Shown here piece after piece: positions 46,099 to 53,143 of a stretch of 53,143 nucleotides of DNA. This DNA comes from an uncultured Acetobacteraceae bacterium. GTDB lineage: Bacteria; Pseudomonadota; Alphaproteobacteria; Acetobacterales; Acetobacteraceae. Where the stretch lies: positions 1 through 53,143 of the forward strand of contig CAIRCM010000003.1 in NCBI GenBank assembly GCA_903877125.1, written 5' to 3'. A program made the position numbers and the translations under genes. The notes beneath the pieces were generated by a model that saw only the letters and a program-made list of their open reading frames with translations, ran no database searches and was not told the origin of the DNA. Position 1 is the first letter of the stretch; each line of letters opens with the position of its first letter.

Positions 46099-46941
46099 AT
46101 GCGGTTCACGTTGAAAGTGGCTGTGGGTATCGCGGCGGCGATGACGGCAGCGGGACATGCGAAGGCCCAGAGCAATGGGAGCCCCGTGAATCCCGTCCCG
46201 GGAACCACGGTCGTTTTCGACGCAAACGCCAACAGCACCGCGACCGCTTTCGAAACCAACGCCAGCAACGTCGGTGTGTATCAGACATTCACCGTCAATT
46301 TTACGGCAACCGCCACCACGTCGACGATCACTTTCGCCATGCGGAATGATCCTGGCTACTTCGCGCTGGACAACGTCTCGGCGGTCGATGCGACCACCAG
46401 CTCCTCCCTGAACCTCATTCAAAACGGCAACTTCGGCTCCGGCGGGACCGGCCTGGCGTCGGTCAGCGCGCCATTCTCCGCGGCGCCGGGCTGGACTTTC
46501 TTCCAGGATCCCGCGATCTCCGGCCAATCTTATAACAGCGGCGTGCAGACCACCGCCTCGTTGAATGCCGACACGATCGCTTTCTCGAACTACGACGGCA
46601 GCGCGCCAAACCTCAAGCCTTACGGCACCGCGACGCAGATGTGGGTCGACGGATCGGTATACGGCTACGACTATCTGGCCCAAACGTTCAACACCGCCAT
46701 CGGCGATACTTACAATCTCACTTTTTCGTTCACGAACAGCACCAACCTCCCCTACAGCCAGACCGATACGAGCGGTTACACCGCCAATAGCTCCACGGGC
46801 AACGGCATCGACTTCCTGGTCTATGCCTCCCAGCAGGTCGCCTTCGAGCCGATCCAGTCGACCCCGGAACCGGGAACGCTGGCGGTCCTCGGCCTCGGTC
46901 TCGCGGGCCTCGGCCTGACCCGCAAGCGCCGGCAGGCCTAA
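46099..46941 (+). CDS. PEP-CTERM sorted secreted protein
   Basis: 280 residues. Signal peptide 1-23 (VAVGIAAAMTAAGHAKA) and C-terminal sorting signal STPEPGTLAVLGLGLAGLGL followed by TRKRRQA: PEP motif, membrane helix, basic tail. The exosortase (EpsH) cuts such signals when proteins enter the extracellular matrix. The body is Thr/Ser/Asn-rich and beta-like, with NLIQNGNFGSGG (galactose-binding-like) and little charge. It is probably a matrix or floc component. AGGGGATTTTGC precedes the ATG. No exosortase gene is in the window. Confidence 0.9.
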   Translation: MRFTLKVAVGIAAAMTAAGHAKAQSNGSPVNPVPGTTVVFDANANSTATAFETNASNVGVYQTFTVNFTATATTSTITFAMRNDPGYFALDNVSAVDATTSSSLNLIQNGNFGSGGTGLASVSAPFSAAPGWTFFQDPAISGQSYNSGVQTTASLNADTIAFSNYDGSAPNLKPYGTATQMWVDGSVYGYDYLAQTFNTAIGDTYNLTFSFTNSTNLPYSQTDTSGYTANSSTGNGIDFLVYASQQVAFEPIQSTPEPGTLAVLGLGLAGLGLTRKRRQA

Positions 46942-46993
46942 CCCGCAAAGGGGCTGTCGAAAAACTTTACACCACGGGTTGACACAAAAATCG

Positions 46994-47029
46994 GGGGGCG
47001 GTGCCACATGGTGCCGCCCTTTCCGTTTC
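46994..47029 (+). terminator. Stem-loop terminator after the PEP-CTERM gene
   Basis: GGGCGGTGCC pairs with GGTGCCGCCC around ACAT (two wobble pairs), followed by TTTCCGTTT. It is the only good intrinsic-terminator candidate in the 381-bp gap that separates the PEP-CTERM gene from the CoA-transferase operon. Confidence 0.5.
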
Positions 47030-47082
47030 AGCCCGGTTTCACCGGAACCGTCGAGATCGATGTGCCGCATTCGTCCGACCCT

Positions 47083-47132
47083 CCGTGCATCCTCCGTGCA
47101 AGCTTGATGTGCTTCGTGCTGAAAACGCGGTC
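47083..47132. repeat. Diverged half-copy of the CACCAAG palindrome
   Basis: CCGTGCATCCTCCGTGCAAG, then GATGTGCTTCGTGCTGAAAAC and GCGGTC, aligns along its length with the right arm of the palindrome at 31531-31582 (about 70 per cent by eye). The matching left arm is missing. The rest of the gap 46942-47322 holds a terminator hairpin and no gene that I can support. Confidence 0.5.
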
Positions 47133-47322
47133 TGCCGATCCGGCTTGTCGCCGGGTGGGCGTGCGGGGGCGGCCAAGTCACTCCATAGCGAAAAAGTAAC
47201 AACACAGCCGCGTCGGGCGCCATCGGCGATCCCCGACCGCACAGGGAGGACGACCTTGCCCCCCCCCCACCCACACGCTAAACCTTCCCCCGAGCAAACA
47301 CCCCCCGGAGGGAACCCGAAGC

Positions 47323-48006
47323 ATGATCAACAAGATCGTCCAGTCCATGGCCGACGCCATGGCGGGCATCAAGGACGGCGCCACCGTTCTCCTGGCCGGA
47401 TTCGGCTCCGTCGGCCAGCCCAACGCGCTGATCGACGGCCTGATCGAACACGGCGCCAAGGACCTCACCGTCGCCGCCAACAACGCCGGCAACGGCCATG
47501 TCGGGCTCGCCCGCCTCATGGAGCTCGGACGCGTCCGCAAAATCATCTGCTCCTTCCCCCGCTCCTCCGACCCCGTGGTGTTCGAGACGCTCTACAAAGC
47601 CGGCAAGATCGAGCTGGAGATCGTCCCCCAGGGCACCATCGCCGAACGCATCCGCGCCGCCGGCGCCGGCGTCCCGCAGTTCTTCACCGCCACCGGTGTC
47701 GGCACCAAGATGGCCGTGGGCAAGGAACACCGCGAAATCGACGGCCGCATGTACATCCGCGAAGACGCCCTGCACGGCGATGTCGGCCTGGTCGAAGCGT
47801 GGGAGGCTGACCGCTGGGGCAACCTCACCTACAAACTCGCCGGACGGAACTTCAATCCGATCGTCGCGATGGCCTCGAACCTCACGATCGTGCAAACCCA
47901 GCACGTCCGCGACCTCGGCGAGATCCATCCCGACCACGTCCACACGCCCGGCATCTTCGTCAACCGCGTGCTCCACATCCCCTACGGCGATCCCGGCGGA
48001 TTCTGA
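47323..48006 (+). CDS. 3-oxoacid/3-oxoadipate CoA-transferase subunit A
   Basis: 227 residues. Family I CoA-transferase alpha subunit: KDGATVLLAGFGSVGQPNAL (the AGFG loop), then TGVGTKMAVGKEHREIDGRMY. With subunit B it moves CoA from succinyl-CoA to a 3-oxoacid, for example 3-oxoadipate or acetoacetate. GGAGGGAACCCGAAGC precedes ATG 47323. Thirteen bases separate it from subunit B. The class includes both SCOT and PcaI; the intradiol dioxygenase 5 kb away favours aromatic breakdown, but only weakly. Confidence 0.93.
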   Translation: MINKIVQSMADAMAGIKDGATVLLAGFGSVGQPNALIDGLIEHGAKDLTVAANNAGNGHVGLARLMELGRVRKIICSFPRSSDPVVFETLYKAGKIELEIVPQGTIAERIRAAGAGVPQFFTATGVGTKMAVGKEHREIDGRMYIREDALHGDVGLVEAWEADRWGNLTYKLAGRNFNPIVAMASNLTIVQTQHVRDLGEIHPDHVHTPGIFVNRVLHIPYGDPGGF

Positions 48007-48019
48007 GAAGGAGAGACCC

Positions 48020-48670
48020 ATGGCCGACTTCACCCCCTTCAACCGCGTCCAGATGGCCCAGAACGCCGCCGCGGACATCCCCGAGGGCTGGTACGTCAAC
48101 CTCGGCATCGGCATTCCCACGTTGGTCGCCGATCACGTCCCCCTGGACCGGGAAGTGATCTTCCATTCCGAGAATGGCATCCTCGGCATGGGACCCGCGC
48201 CGGCGAAGGAAAATATCGAGCCCTGGCTGATCAATGCCGGCAAGCAATACATCACCTTGCGCGACGGCGGCAGCATCTGCCACCACGCCGACAGCTTCGC
48301 CATGATCCGCGGCGGACACCTCGATCTTTGCGTGCTCGGAGCATTCCAGGTCGCCGATAACGGCGATATCGCCAACTGGGCCACGTCCGACAACGACACC
48401 GCCCCGGCCGTCGGCGGCGCGATGGACCTCGCGGCCGGTGCCAAGCGCCTCTGGGTGATCATGGATCACACCACCAAAAGCGGGGAGGCCAAGCTGGTCA
48501 CCAAATGCTCCTACCCGCTGACCGCCCAGACCTGCGTGAAGCGCGTCTACACCAACCTCGCGACCCTCGACGTCACGGACCGCGGCTTCGTCGTCCTCGG
48601 CATGGCCCCCGGCCTGACCCTGGAAAACCTCCAGGCCCGCACCGAGGCGAAGCTGCATCTCCCGGCCTGA
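48020..48670 (+). CDS. 3-oxoacid/3-oxoadipate CoA-transferase subunit B
   Basis: 216 residues from ATG 48020 behind AGAAGGAGAG. Beta subunit with the catalytic Glu in the SENGILGMGP motif (Glu near 51) and VNLGIGIPTLVADHV. It also has GGHLDLCVLGAFQVA and KCSYPLTAQTCVKRVYT. Completes a heterodimeric CoA-transferase with the upstream gene. Normal length. Confidence 0.94.
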   Translation: MADFTPFNRVQMAQNAAADIPEGWYVNLGIGIPTLVADHVPLDREVIFHSENGILGMGPAPAKENIEPWLINAGKQYITLRDGGSICHHADSFAMIRGGHLDLCVLGAFQVADNGDIANWATSDNDTAPAVGGAMDLAAGAKRLWVIMDHTTKSGEAKLVTKCSYPLTAQTCVKRVYTNLATLDVTDRGFVVLGMAPGLTLENLQARTEAKLHLPA

Positions 48671-48700
48671 TATCCGACAGACAAGCGGGGCGGCCGGCGC

Positions 48701-49057
48701 CTAAATGCCGGCCCGCCCCCGAGCCCGCCGAACCGTCAACACCCCGACAACCAGCACGGCCAAAATTCCGCCGCCCACCGGCCACCGGTACCGGCTGACA
48801 AAACGCCGCGCATCCCGCATGGCTTGCTCCCGGGGAAACCGCGCCGCCGCCGCGAAATCCGGTGCTGGACAATCCACCCCGAAATGCGTCGCCCACGGCA
48901 CATGCGCGCCGGCCCGCAGATATCGCGCATATAACGCCGCCGCCGCCGCGCGATCCTGATTCATCACATATCCCGTCGCCGCGCACAGCACCGCCGCGAA
49001 GGCCTGCGACCGAGCCGGCAGCAGGTCCGCCGCCCGGCTGGCCTCCAACGCCGCCAC
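48701..49057 (-). pseudogene. C-terminal part of the TPR protein gene, cut off by an in-frame stop
   Basis: 118 residues if started from the GTG at 49057, immediately after the TAA that ends the upstream part; the frame is the same. It continues the helical repeats (VAALEASRAADLLPARSQAF, AAALYARYLRAGAHVPWATH) and ends with a membrane helix WPVGGGILAVLVVGVLTVRR and a short basic tail. The junction RYHYR-stop-VAAL reads as one protein with one sense codon changed. As a separate gene it has no ribosome site. Without this part the product loses its membrane anchor. Confidence 0.6.
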
Positions 49058-50821
49058 TTACCTGTAGTGGTAGCGCTTGTCCGGCTGCGCCCCGCTGGCG
49101 GCAAACCGGGTCTTCTCGCCTTCGGTGATGAACGGCCCTTCCAGCTTCGCCTGCGCCACGCAGCAGGTGTAGTTGCCACCCACCACGGACCGATCCGGCG
49201 GCCCCTCCATCCCCATGATCTCCATGCCATGGTCCCGCGCGATCGCCGAGGCATCGAACCACGCCTTGGCCCGATCCACCGCCCACCACCGATCCGTCGT
49301 GTCGTGCATCGCCTGGGCATAGGACCGCGCCCAATCCCGTACCGGCGGATCGGCCGACGCGGGGAAATACGCCAAAGCCTCCTCAAACCGCCCCGTCCGC
49401 ACCAGCCGGCGGCCGAGCAGGGCGCGCAACTGCGCCTGGGGGTCGTTGATCAGGACGATGTCGGCATCGCCGGTCGCATGCGGTGCCTCCGTTTCCACAT
49501 GCGTATCCACGAACGCCTTCAGCTCATCCACCGTCAGCACCCGCTCGGCGATATGCGCGACATCGCCCCAATACGTCGCGGCCACCGGATAGAGCTGCGT
49601 CAGCGCCCCGACATAATCCCCCCGCGCGAGGGTCAGCGTCCCCTGTTCCCCCTGCAGCAGCGTGCGGTTCGCATCGTCCAGCGGCACATCGGGAAACGCC
49701 CGCGACGCCTCGGCATAGGCCGCCGCGGCGGCGTCCATATCGCCACGATGCAATGCCAGCTTGGCCTTGACCCAGGCCGCCAGCGGCCCCTCGGCGGCGG
49801 CGGCCAGCTTCTCCGCCAGATCGAACCGGCCCACCCGGTAACACAACGCCGCCAGCCGATCCGCCCCCGCCGGATGATCCAGTTTCCGATCCTCGATCGC
49901 CGCGACCAGTCGCACCAGGAGCGGGTTGGCTCCGGGCTCCGGCGAGTCATCATCGATCCGCGCCAACGCATAGGCCACCAACAGCCGCTGCACCGTCGGA
50001 TCCCCGATCGCCGCCGGCAAGGCCGCGTCGTTCGTCGGCGGATCGTCCCGGCCCAACAGCGTCTGGGCGACCATCCGCAGCGATTCCACCGCGATCCGAG
50101 ACCCAAGCGCCGCCTGCCGCGCGTACAGCCCCACCGCCGCCGCCATCTCCTTCCCATAAACCGCGTCGAACGCCCGCCCATGGGCGGCGTTCAGATGCAG
50201 CCGCGCTTCCTCCCCATAACTTGCCACCCCCAACGCCAGGGGATCGGGTGCGCCTCCGGCCGCCAGCGCGCGCGTCCGGCCGAAAGCCTCGGCAGCCGCA
50301 CCGATATCGCCCGCCTCCGCCGCGATCCGCCCCAACATATACGACGCCCACGTCGCTCGGCGGTTGGGCGCCTGGTCCACCAGAGCCAGCACAGCCCGGA
50401 AATGCGCCGCCGCATGGTGCATATCGCCGCGCCGGTAATCCGCCGCGCCCACGGTGTACAGCCCGACATCCGCCGGCAGCTCTTTGGCCAAGGCCATCGC
50501 CGAGGCATCATCCGCGGCAGCCCGCACCTGACCGAGGCGCGCCTCCTGCGCTTCGCTCAGCCCATCCGTTTCCGCCTTGATCCGGGCGTTGTCCTGCTCC
50601 TCATCCGGTGCGTTGAAGCCCGGCTCGAAAGCACGCGGCGCATCCGCCGGGACCGTGACCAGATGGGTGGCTTCCCAGGCGAAACTGTTGTTCGGCGTGG
50701 CCTTCAGCGTCGCCGCCCGGTCGTCCAGCAACTGCCAGGGAAAAAACGGCCCGCAGGCAAACCCCACGGATGTCGCGACAACCAGCCCCAGCGCGGCACC
50801 GACGAGATTACGGGTTCGCAT
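49058..50821 (-). CDS. TPR-rich exported protein, N-terminal part (interrupted by TAA)
   Basis: 587 residues from ATG 50821, which opens a signal peptide or anchor (LVGAALGLVVATSVGFACG). The body is many helical pairs of TPR or Sel1 type (LYTVGAADYRRGDMHHAAAH, YMLGRIAAEAGDIGAAAEAF, LKAKLALHRGDMDAAAAAYA-like). It ends at TAA 49058-49060 in the middle of the pattern; the following 118 residues in frame continue it. The ATG overlaps the 3' end of the DUF3142 gene by 14 bp, so the two are translationally coupled. Function unknown; probably a periplasmic scaffold. Confidence 0.7.
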   Translation of the reverse strand: MRTRNLVGAALGLVVATSVGFACGPFFPWQLLDDRAATLKATPNNSFAWEATHLVTVPADAPRAFEPGFNAPDEEQDNARIKAETDGLSEAQEARLGQVRAAADDASAMALAKELPADVGLYTVGAADYRRGDMHHAAAHFRAVLALVDQAPNRRATWASYMLGRIAAEAGDIGAAAEAFGRTRALAAGGAPDPLALGVASYGEEARLHLNAAHGRAFDAVYGKEMAAAVGLYARQAALGSRIAVESLRMVAQTLLGRDDPPTNDAALPAAIGDPTVQRLLVAYALARIDDDSPEPGANPLLVRLVAAIEDRKLDHPAGADRLAALCYRVGRFDLAEKLAAAAEGPLAAWVKAKLALHRGDMDAAAAAYAEASRAFPDVPLDDANRTLLQGEQGTLTLARGDYVGALTQLYPVAATYWGDVAHIAERVLTVDELKAFVDTHVETEAPHATGDADIVLINDPQAQLRALLGRRLVRTGRFEEALAYFPASADPPVRDWARSYAQAMHDTTDRWWAVDRAKAWFDASAIARDHGMEIMGMEGPPDRSVVGGNYTCCVAQAKLEGPFITEGEKTRFAASGAQPDKRYHYR

Positions 50822-51971
50822 GCGTTTGCTCCGGCACACAGCGGGTCCAACCGACAGCCAAGCTCTGGTGCGCGCGCAACAACCCCGCCTGAGCACGCCG
50901 CAGCCGCCCGCCGTCCTCCAGCGCATAGCCGTTCAGCCCATCGGCCGCCGCGCAGGCACTGGGCAGCACCAGGGATGCCGGCAACGGCGCGTCGATATCG
51001 CCATTATTCTCCACCACCATATCGCGTGTCCCCGGCGTCTCGCCCGCCCGCATCGCCACGCGGACCGTCGGCACCACCGGATCGCCCCGCACCACCGCGC
51101 GCCACGTCGCCGGGCTCCATGCCCGCACATCGTCCTCGGTCGGCAAGCGGAACCACACGACCCCCGCCAGATGGGCCGGAGGATCGCGCTGCAAGCCCCG
51201 CATGAATGCCGCGATATCGGTGGGCGAGGCCATCAGCTCCGTCGCCGTGCCCCCCGCCAACAAAGGCCGTTCGCTCTCCACCGCCACCAGCCGCCCATCC
51301 GAACCCCAGCTCACCCGCGCCCCATAGGCCGGCAACGCCAGCCAAAAGGGCTTACCCGAGCGCCGGCCCATCGCATCGGCCCAACGGCGTGCCTGCACCG
51401 GATCGAACAGCCCCACGCGCGGGTTCTGTACCGCATGCACCTGCAGCACCGCGTCGGAAACCGGCGCCAGCACCGCATCCAGCCCGGGAGCATGCAGCCA
51501 ATCCGGCAGCATCGTGATCGACAGCGGCACTGTGGCCGGCAGTTCCGCCCGAATCGTCGTCAGCAGACGCGCATAGGCCGCCAAGGACCCCGTCCCGCAA
51601 TCGTGGTCGATCTCCACCCCCGCGATCGGCCCGGGATGCGTTCGGATCAGCGCCCCGATCCGCGCCGGCACCGTGTCCAGCGCGCTTGCTGTCAGGCGCC
51701 CATCCAGCCGTACCACCAGCACCGCCGGCCGCGTGACCTCGGCCCAATGCACATCCACGACCCGCCAATGCCCGGTCGCATCTTCCTCCGCCACCAACAC
51801 CCGCCAATCCCGCACCAGCGGCGCGCCATCCCGCAAGGCTCGCGTCAACGCCGGCGACCACTGGAACTGCCAGACATACGCGTCCGACGGCAAAATCCAC
51901 CCGCGCGCCGCTGAACCCGAAACCAGGGCGGCACAGAGCAACGTCAACAACCGCCCCCACCCCGATCTCAT
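50808..51971 (-). CDS. DUF3142 exported protein
   Basis: 387 residues from ATG 51971, which gives a signal peptide (LLTLLCAALVSGSAARG). The following region (AYVWQFQWSPALTRALRD, VEIDHDCGTGSLAAYARLL, SITMLPDWLHAPGLDAV) resembles glycoside-hydrolase-like TIM barrels and is DUF3142, function unknown. D-x-D-C around IDHDCGTG and the ML-PDW segment lie where catalytic acids sit in such barrels. It precedes the TPR gene with a 14-bp overlap. Divergent from the acyl-CoA dehydrogenase gene, with 75 bp between starts. Confidence 0.82.
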   Translation of the reverse strand: MRSGWGRLLTLLCAALVSGSAARGWILPSDAYVWQFQWSPALTRALRDGAPLVRDWRVLVAEEDATGHWRVVDVHWAEVTRPAVLVVRLDGRLTASALDTVPARIGALIRTHPGPIAGVEIDHDCGTGSLAAYARLLTTIRAELPATVPLSITMLPDWLHAPGLDAVLAPVSDAVLQVHAVQNPRVGLFDPVQARRWADAMGRRSGKPFWLALPAYGARVSWGSDGRLVAVESERPLLAGGTATELMASPTDIAAFMRGLQRDPPAHLAGVVWFRLPTEDDVRAWSPATWRAVVRGDPVVPTVRVAMRAGETPGTRDMVVENNGDIDAPLPASLVLPSACAAADGLNGYALEDGGRLRRAQAGLLRAHQSLAVGWTRCVPEQTHANP

Positions 51972-52046
51972 GAAAGAATCCCCGCTCAAGCTTGACCCCG
52001 GCGCGTCCCAGGGCAACGATCATGACAACGATGGAGACGTCCTACC

Positions 52047-53099
52047 ATGACCAACGCTGACGATCTGCGCATGATCCGCGAAAGCGCGGCCGGCATCGCC
52101 CCGCGCACCAGCGATCTGAAACGAATCCGCGCCCTGCGCTTCTCCGAACCCGGCTTCGACCGCCCAGTCTGGCGCGAAATGTGCAACATGGGCTGGCTCG
52201 GCCTCCTCGCGCCGGAGGATCGCGGCGGCTCCGGCCTGGGCGTGCAGGAATTCTGCGCCCTGACCGAGGAACTCGGCGCCGCCCTCATCCCCGAACCCCT
52301 GATCCCCGCCGCGATGGCCGCACTGCTGCTGCCGGCCGACCAACTGGCCGAAGCGATGACCGGCGAACGAATCATCCTGCCCGCTTGGCAGGAAACGCCG
52401 CTGAGCATCGACCTCGCCGCCGGCAACACCACCTTCGCGAACGGCAAGCTGACCGGCAAAAAAATCTTCGTCCCCATGGCCGCCGGGGCCGACGCGTTCC
52501 TGGTCACCGTCCCCGGCGGACTGGCCCTGGTTGAGCGCAACGGACCGGGCGTGCACCTGACCTGCCAAACCACCCAGGACGGCGGCAACGCCGGCACCCT
52601 GACGCTCGACAACGCCCCGGCCACCTGGATCGACGGCGATCCCGCCCCCGCCTTCGAAATCGCCTGCATGGCGACCTCGGCCTATCTGCTCGGCGCCATG
52701 GACCGGGTCTTCGGGATAACCATCGAATATCTGAAAACCCGCGAGCAGTTCGGCCGCAAGATCGGGTCCTTCCAGGCCCTGCAACACCGCTCCGCCGACC
52801 TGAAAATCCAAGTCTCCCTCGCCCGTGCCGCGGTCGACGCGGCGGCCCGCATCCAGGACCGATCCACCGACCCCGCCACCCGCAAGGCCGCCGTGTCCCG
52901 CGCGAAAGCCCGAGCGTCCAACGCCGCATCGATCGTGACGCGGGGCTGCATCCAGCTTCACGGCGGCATCGGTTACACCGACGCCGCCGATCCCGGTCTG
53001 TTCCTGCGCAAGGTCATGGTGCTGGCCCCCGCCTACGGGTCCGAGGCACTGCACCGCGCGCGGTTCCGAGATCTGGCGCCGATGGAGGACGAGGACTAA
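52047..53099 (+). CDS. Acyl-CoA dehydrogenase family protein
   Basis: 350 residues. Flavin-dependent dehydrogenase fold: MGWLGLLAPEDRGGSGLG, then TREQFGRKIGSFQALQHR (FAD/dimer region) and CIQLHGGIGYTDAADPGLF near the end. The usual catalytic Glu in a YEGTxE-type C-terminal motif is not visible, and the protein is about 30 residues short of typical enzymes. It may be one subunit of a two-gene acyl-CoA dehydrogenase whose partner lies beyond the window. Its stop is followed by repeat copy 4. Confidence 0.85.
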   Translation: MTNADDLRMIRESAAGIAPRTSDLKRIRALRFSEPGFDRPVWREMCNMGWLGLLAPEDRGGSGLGVQEFCALTEELGAALIPEPLIPAAMAALLLPADQLAEAMTGERIILPAWQETPLSIDLAAGNTTFANGKLTGKKIFVPMAAGADAFLVTVPGGLALVERNGPGVHLTCQTTQDGGNAGTLTLDNAPATWIDGDPAPAFEIACMATSAYLLGAMDRVFGITIEYLKTREQFGRKIGSFQALQHRSADLKIQVSLARAAVDAAARIQDRSTDPATRKAAVSRAKARASNAASIVTRGCIQLHGGIGYTDAADPGLFLRKVMVLAPAYGSEALHRARFRDLAPMEDED

Positions 53100-53100
53100 C

Positions 53101-53143
53101 GCGTGATCGCCAGAGGTGGAATCACACGGCGGCGTGAATCACG
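53101..53143 (-). repeat. Dispersed REP-like repeat, copy 4 (at window edge)
   Basis: GCGTGATCGCCAGAGGTGGA onwards reads as the reverse complement of the repeat; 43 of 44 bases are in the window. It begins one base after the acyl-CoA dehydrogenase stop. Inverted relative to copies 1-3. Confidence 0.88.

Noticed and set aside
49067-51205. 712-residue plus-strand frame opposite the TPR and DUF3142 genes
   Set aside because: Arg/Pro/His-rich shadow; the minus-strand genes have signal peptides, repeats and an overlap that fit real coding.

Overview
The window is a 53 kb piece of a high-GC alphaproteobacterial chromosome, most likely from Acetobacteraceae/Rhodospirillales. This is inferred from strong third-position GC bias, B12-dependent MetH, the rod-shape cluster mreBCD-mrdA-rodA, a tandem glycine riboswitch ahead of gcvTHP, and DUF2336 and PEP-CTERM genes. 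It is ordinary chromosome with islands of decay. I see no insertion sequence, prophage, CRISPR array, rRNA or tRNA gene.

Layout. 1-8.8 kb: 3' end of metH, a small lipoprotein, a secreted small protein, an OxlT-like oxalate/formate MFS gene broken by an in-frame TGA, a CDF metal exporter coupled to a BtuF/FecB-type binding protein and BtuC/FecC-type permease whose ATPase is missing, then a decayed vapBC locus and a DUF1272 zinc-ribbon gene. 8.8-15.3 kb: an enoyl-CoA hydratase-like protein without the usual catalytic glutamates, a histone-deacetylase-like amidohydrolase, an MFS_3 exporter, a large chemoreceptor and an intact vapBC pair. 15.4-19 kb: a lipid-remodelling block, with a diacylglycerol kinase divergent from a PlcP-like phospholipase C, an Agt-like glycosyltransferase and a PmtA-like methyltransferase. 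A tandem Pho-box-like array lies in the shared promoter region, which suggests a phosphate-starvation switch to phosphorus-free glycolipids.

19-28 kb: parE, prs (convergent), then mreB, mreC, mreD, mrdA, rodA and a DUF3293 gene, nearly all overlapping. 28-33 kb: a membrane protein, a SAM methyltransferase, an NtaA-type flavin monooxygenase, a GST and a histidine phosphatase. 33-37.7 kb: riboswitch-gcvT-gcvH-gcvP. 37.6-40.4 kb (minus): HMG-CoA lyase, LLM oxidoreductase, an epimerase stub, and CDP-diacylglycerol pyrophosphatase. 40.5-46 kb: rhodanese, PPOX-type flavoprotein, intradiol dioxygenase plus TauD-type dioxygenase, thioesterase, and a diguanylate cyclase coupled to a DUF2336 protein. 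46-53 kb: a PEP-CTERM protein behind a sigma-54 promoter, a two-subunit CoA-transferase, a DUF3142/TPR envelope pair (the TPR gene carries an in-frame stop), and an acyl-CoA dehydrogenase-like protein.

Cross-cutting signals. A 44-bp REP-like repeat (GCGTGAT...ATCACGC) occurs four times, always between genes and mostly touching stop codons. A long imperfect palindrome at 31.5 kb has a half-copy at 47.1 kb. The chemoreceptor and diguanylate cyclase promoters share a CtrA-box-like motif. Several genes are broken (OxlT, vapB, vapC, ABC ATPase, epimerase, TPR), which indicates either active gene decay or, for the two simple stop codons, possible sequence errors.
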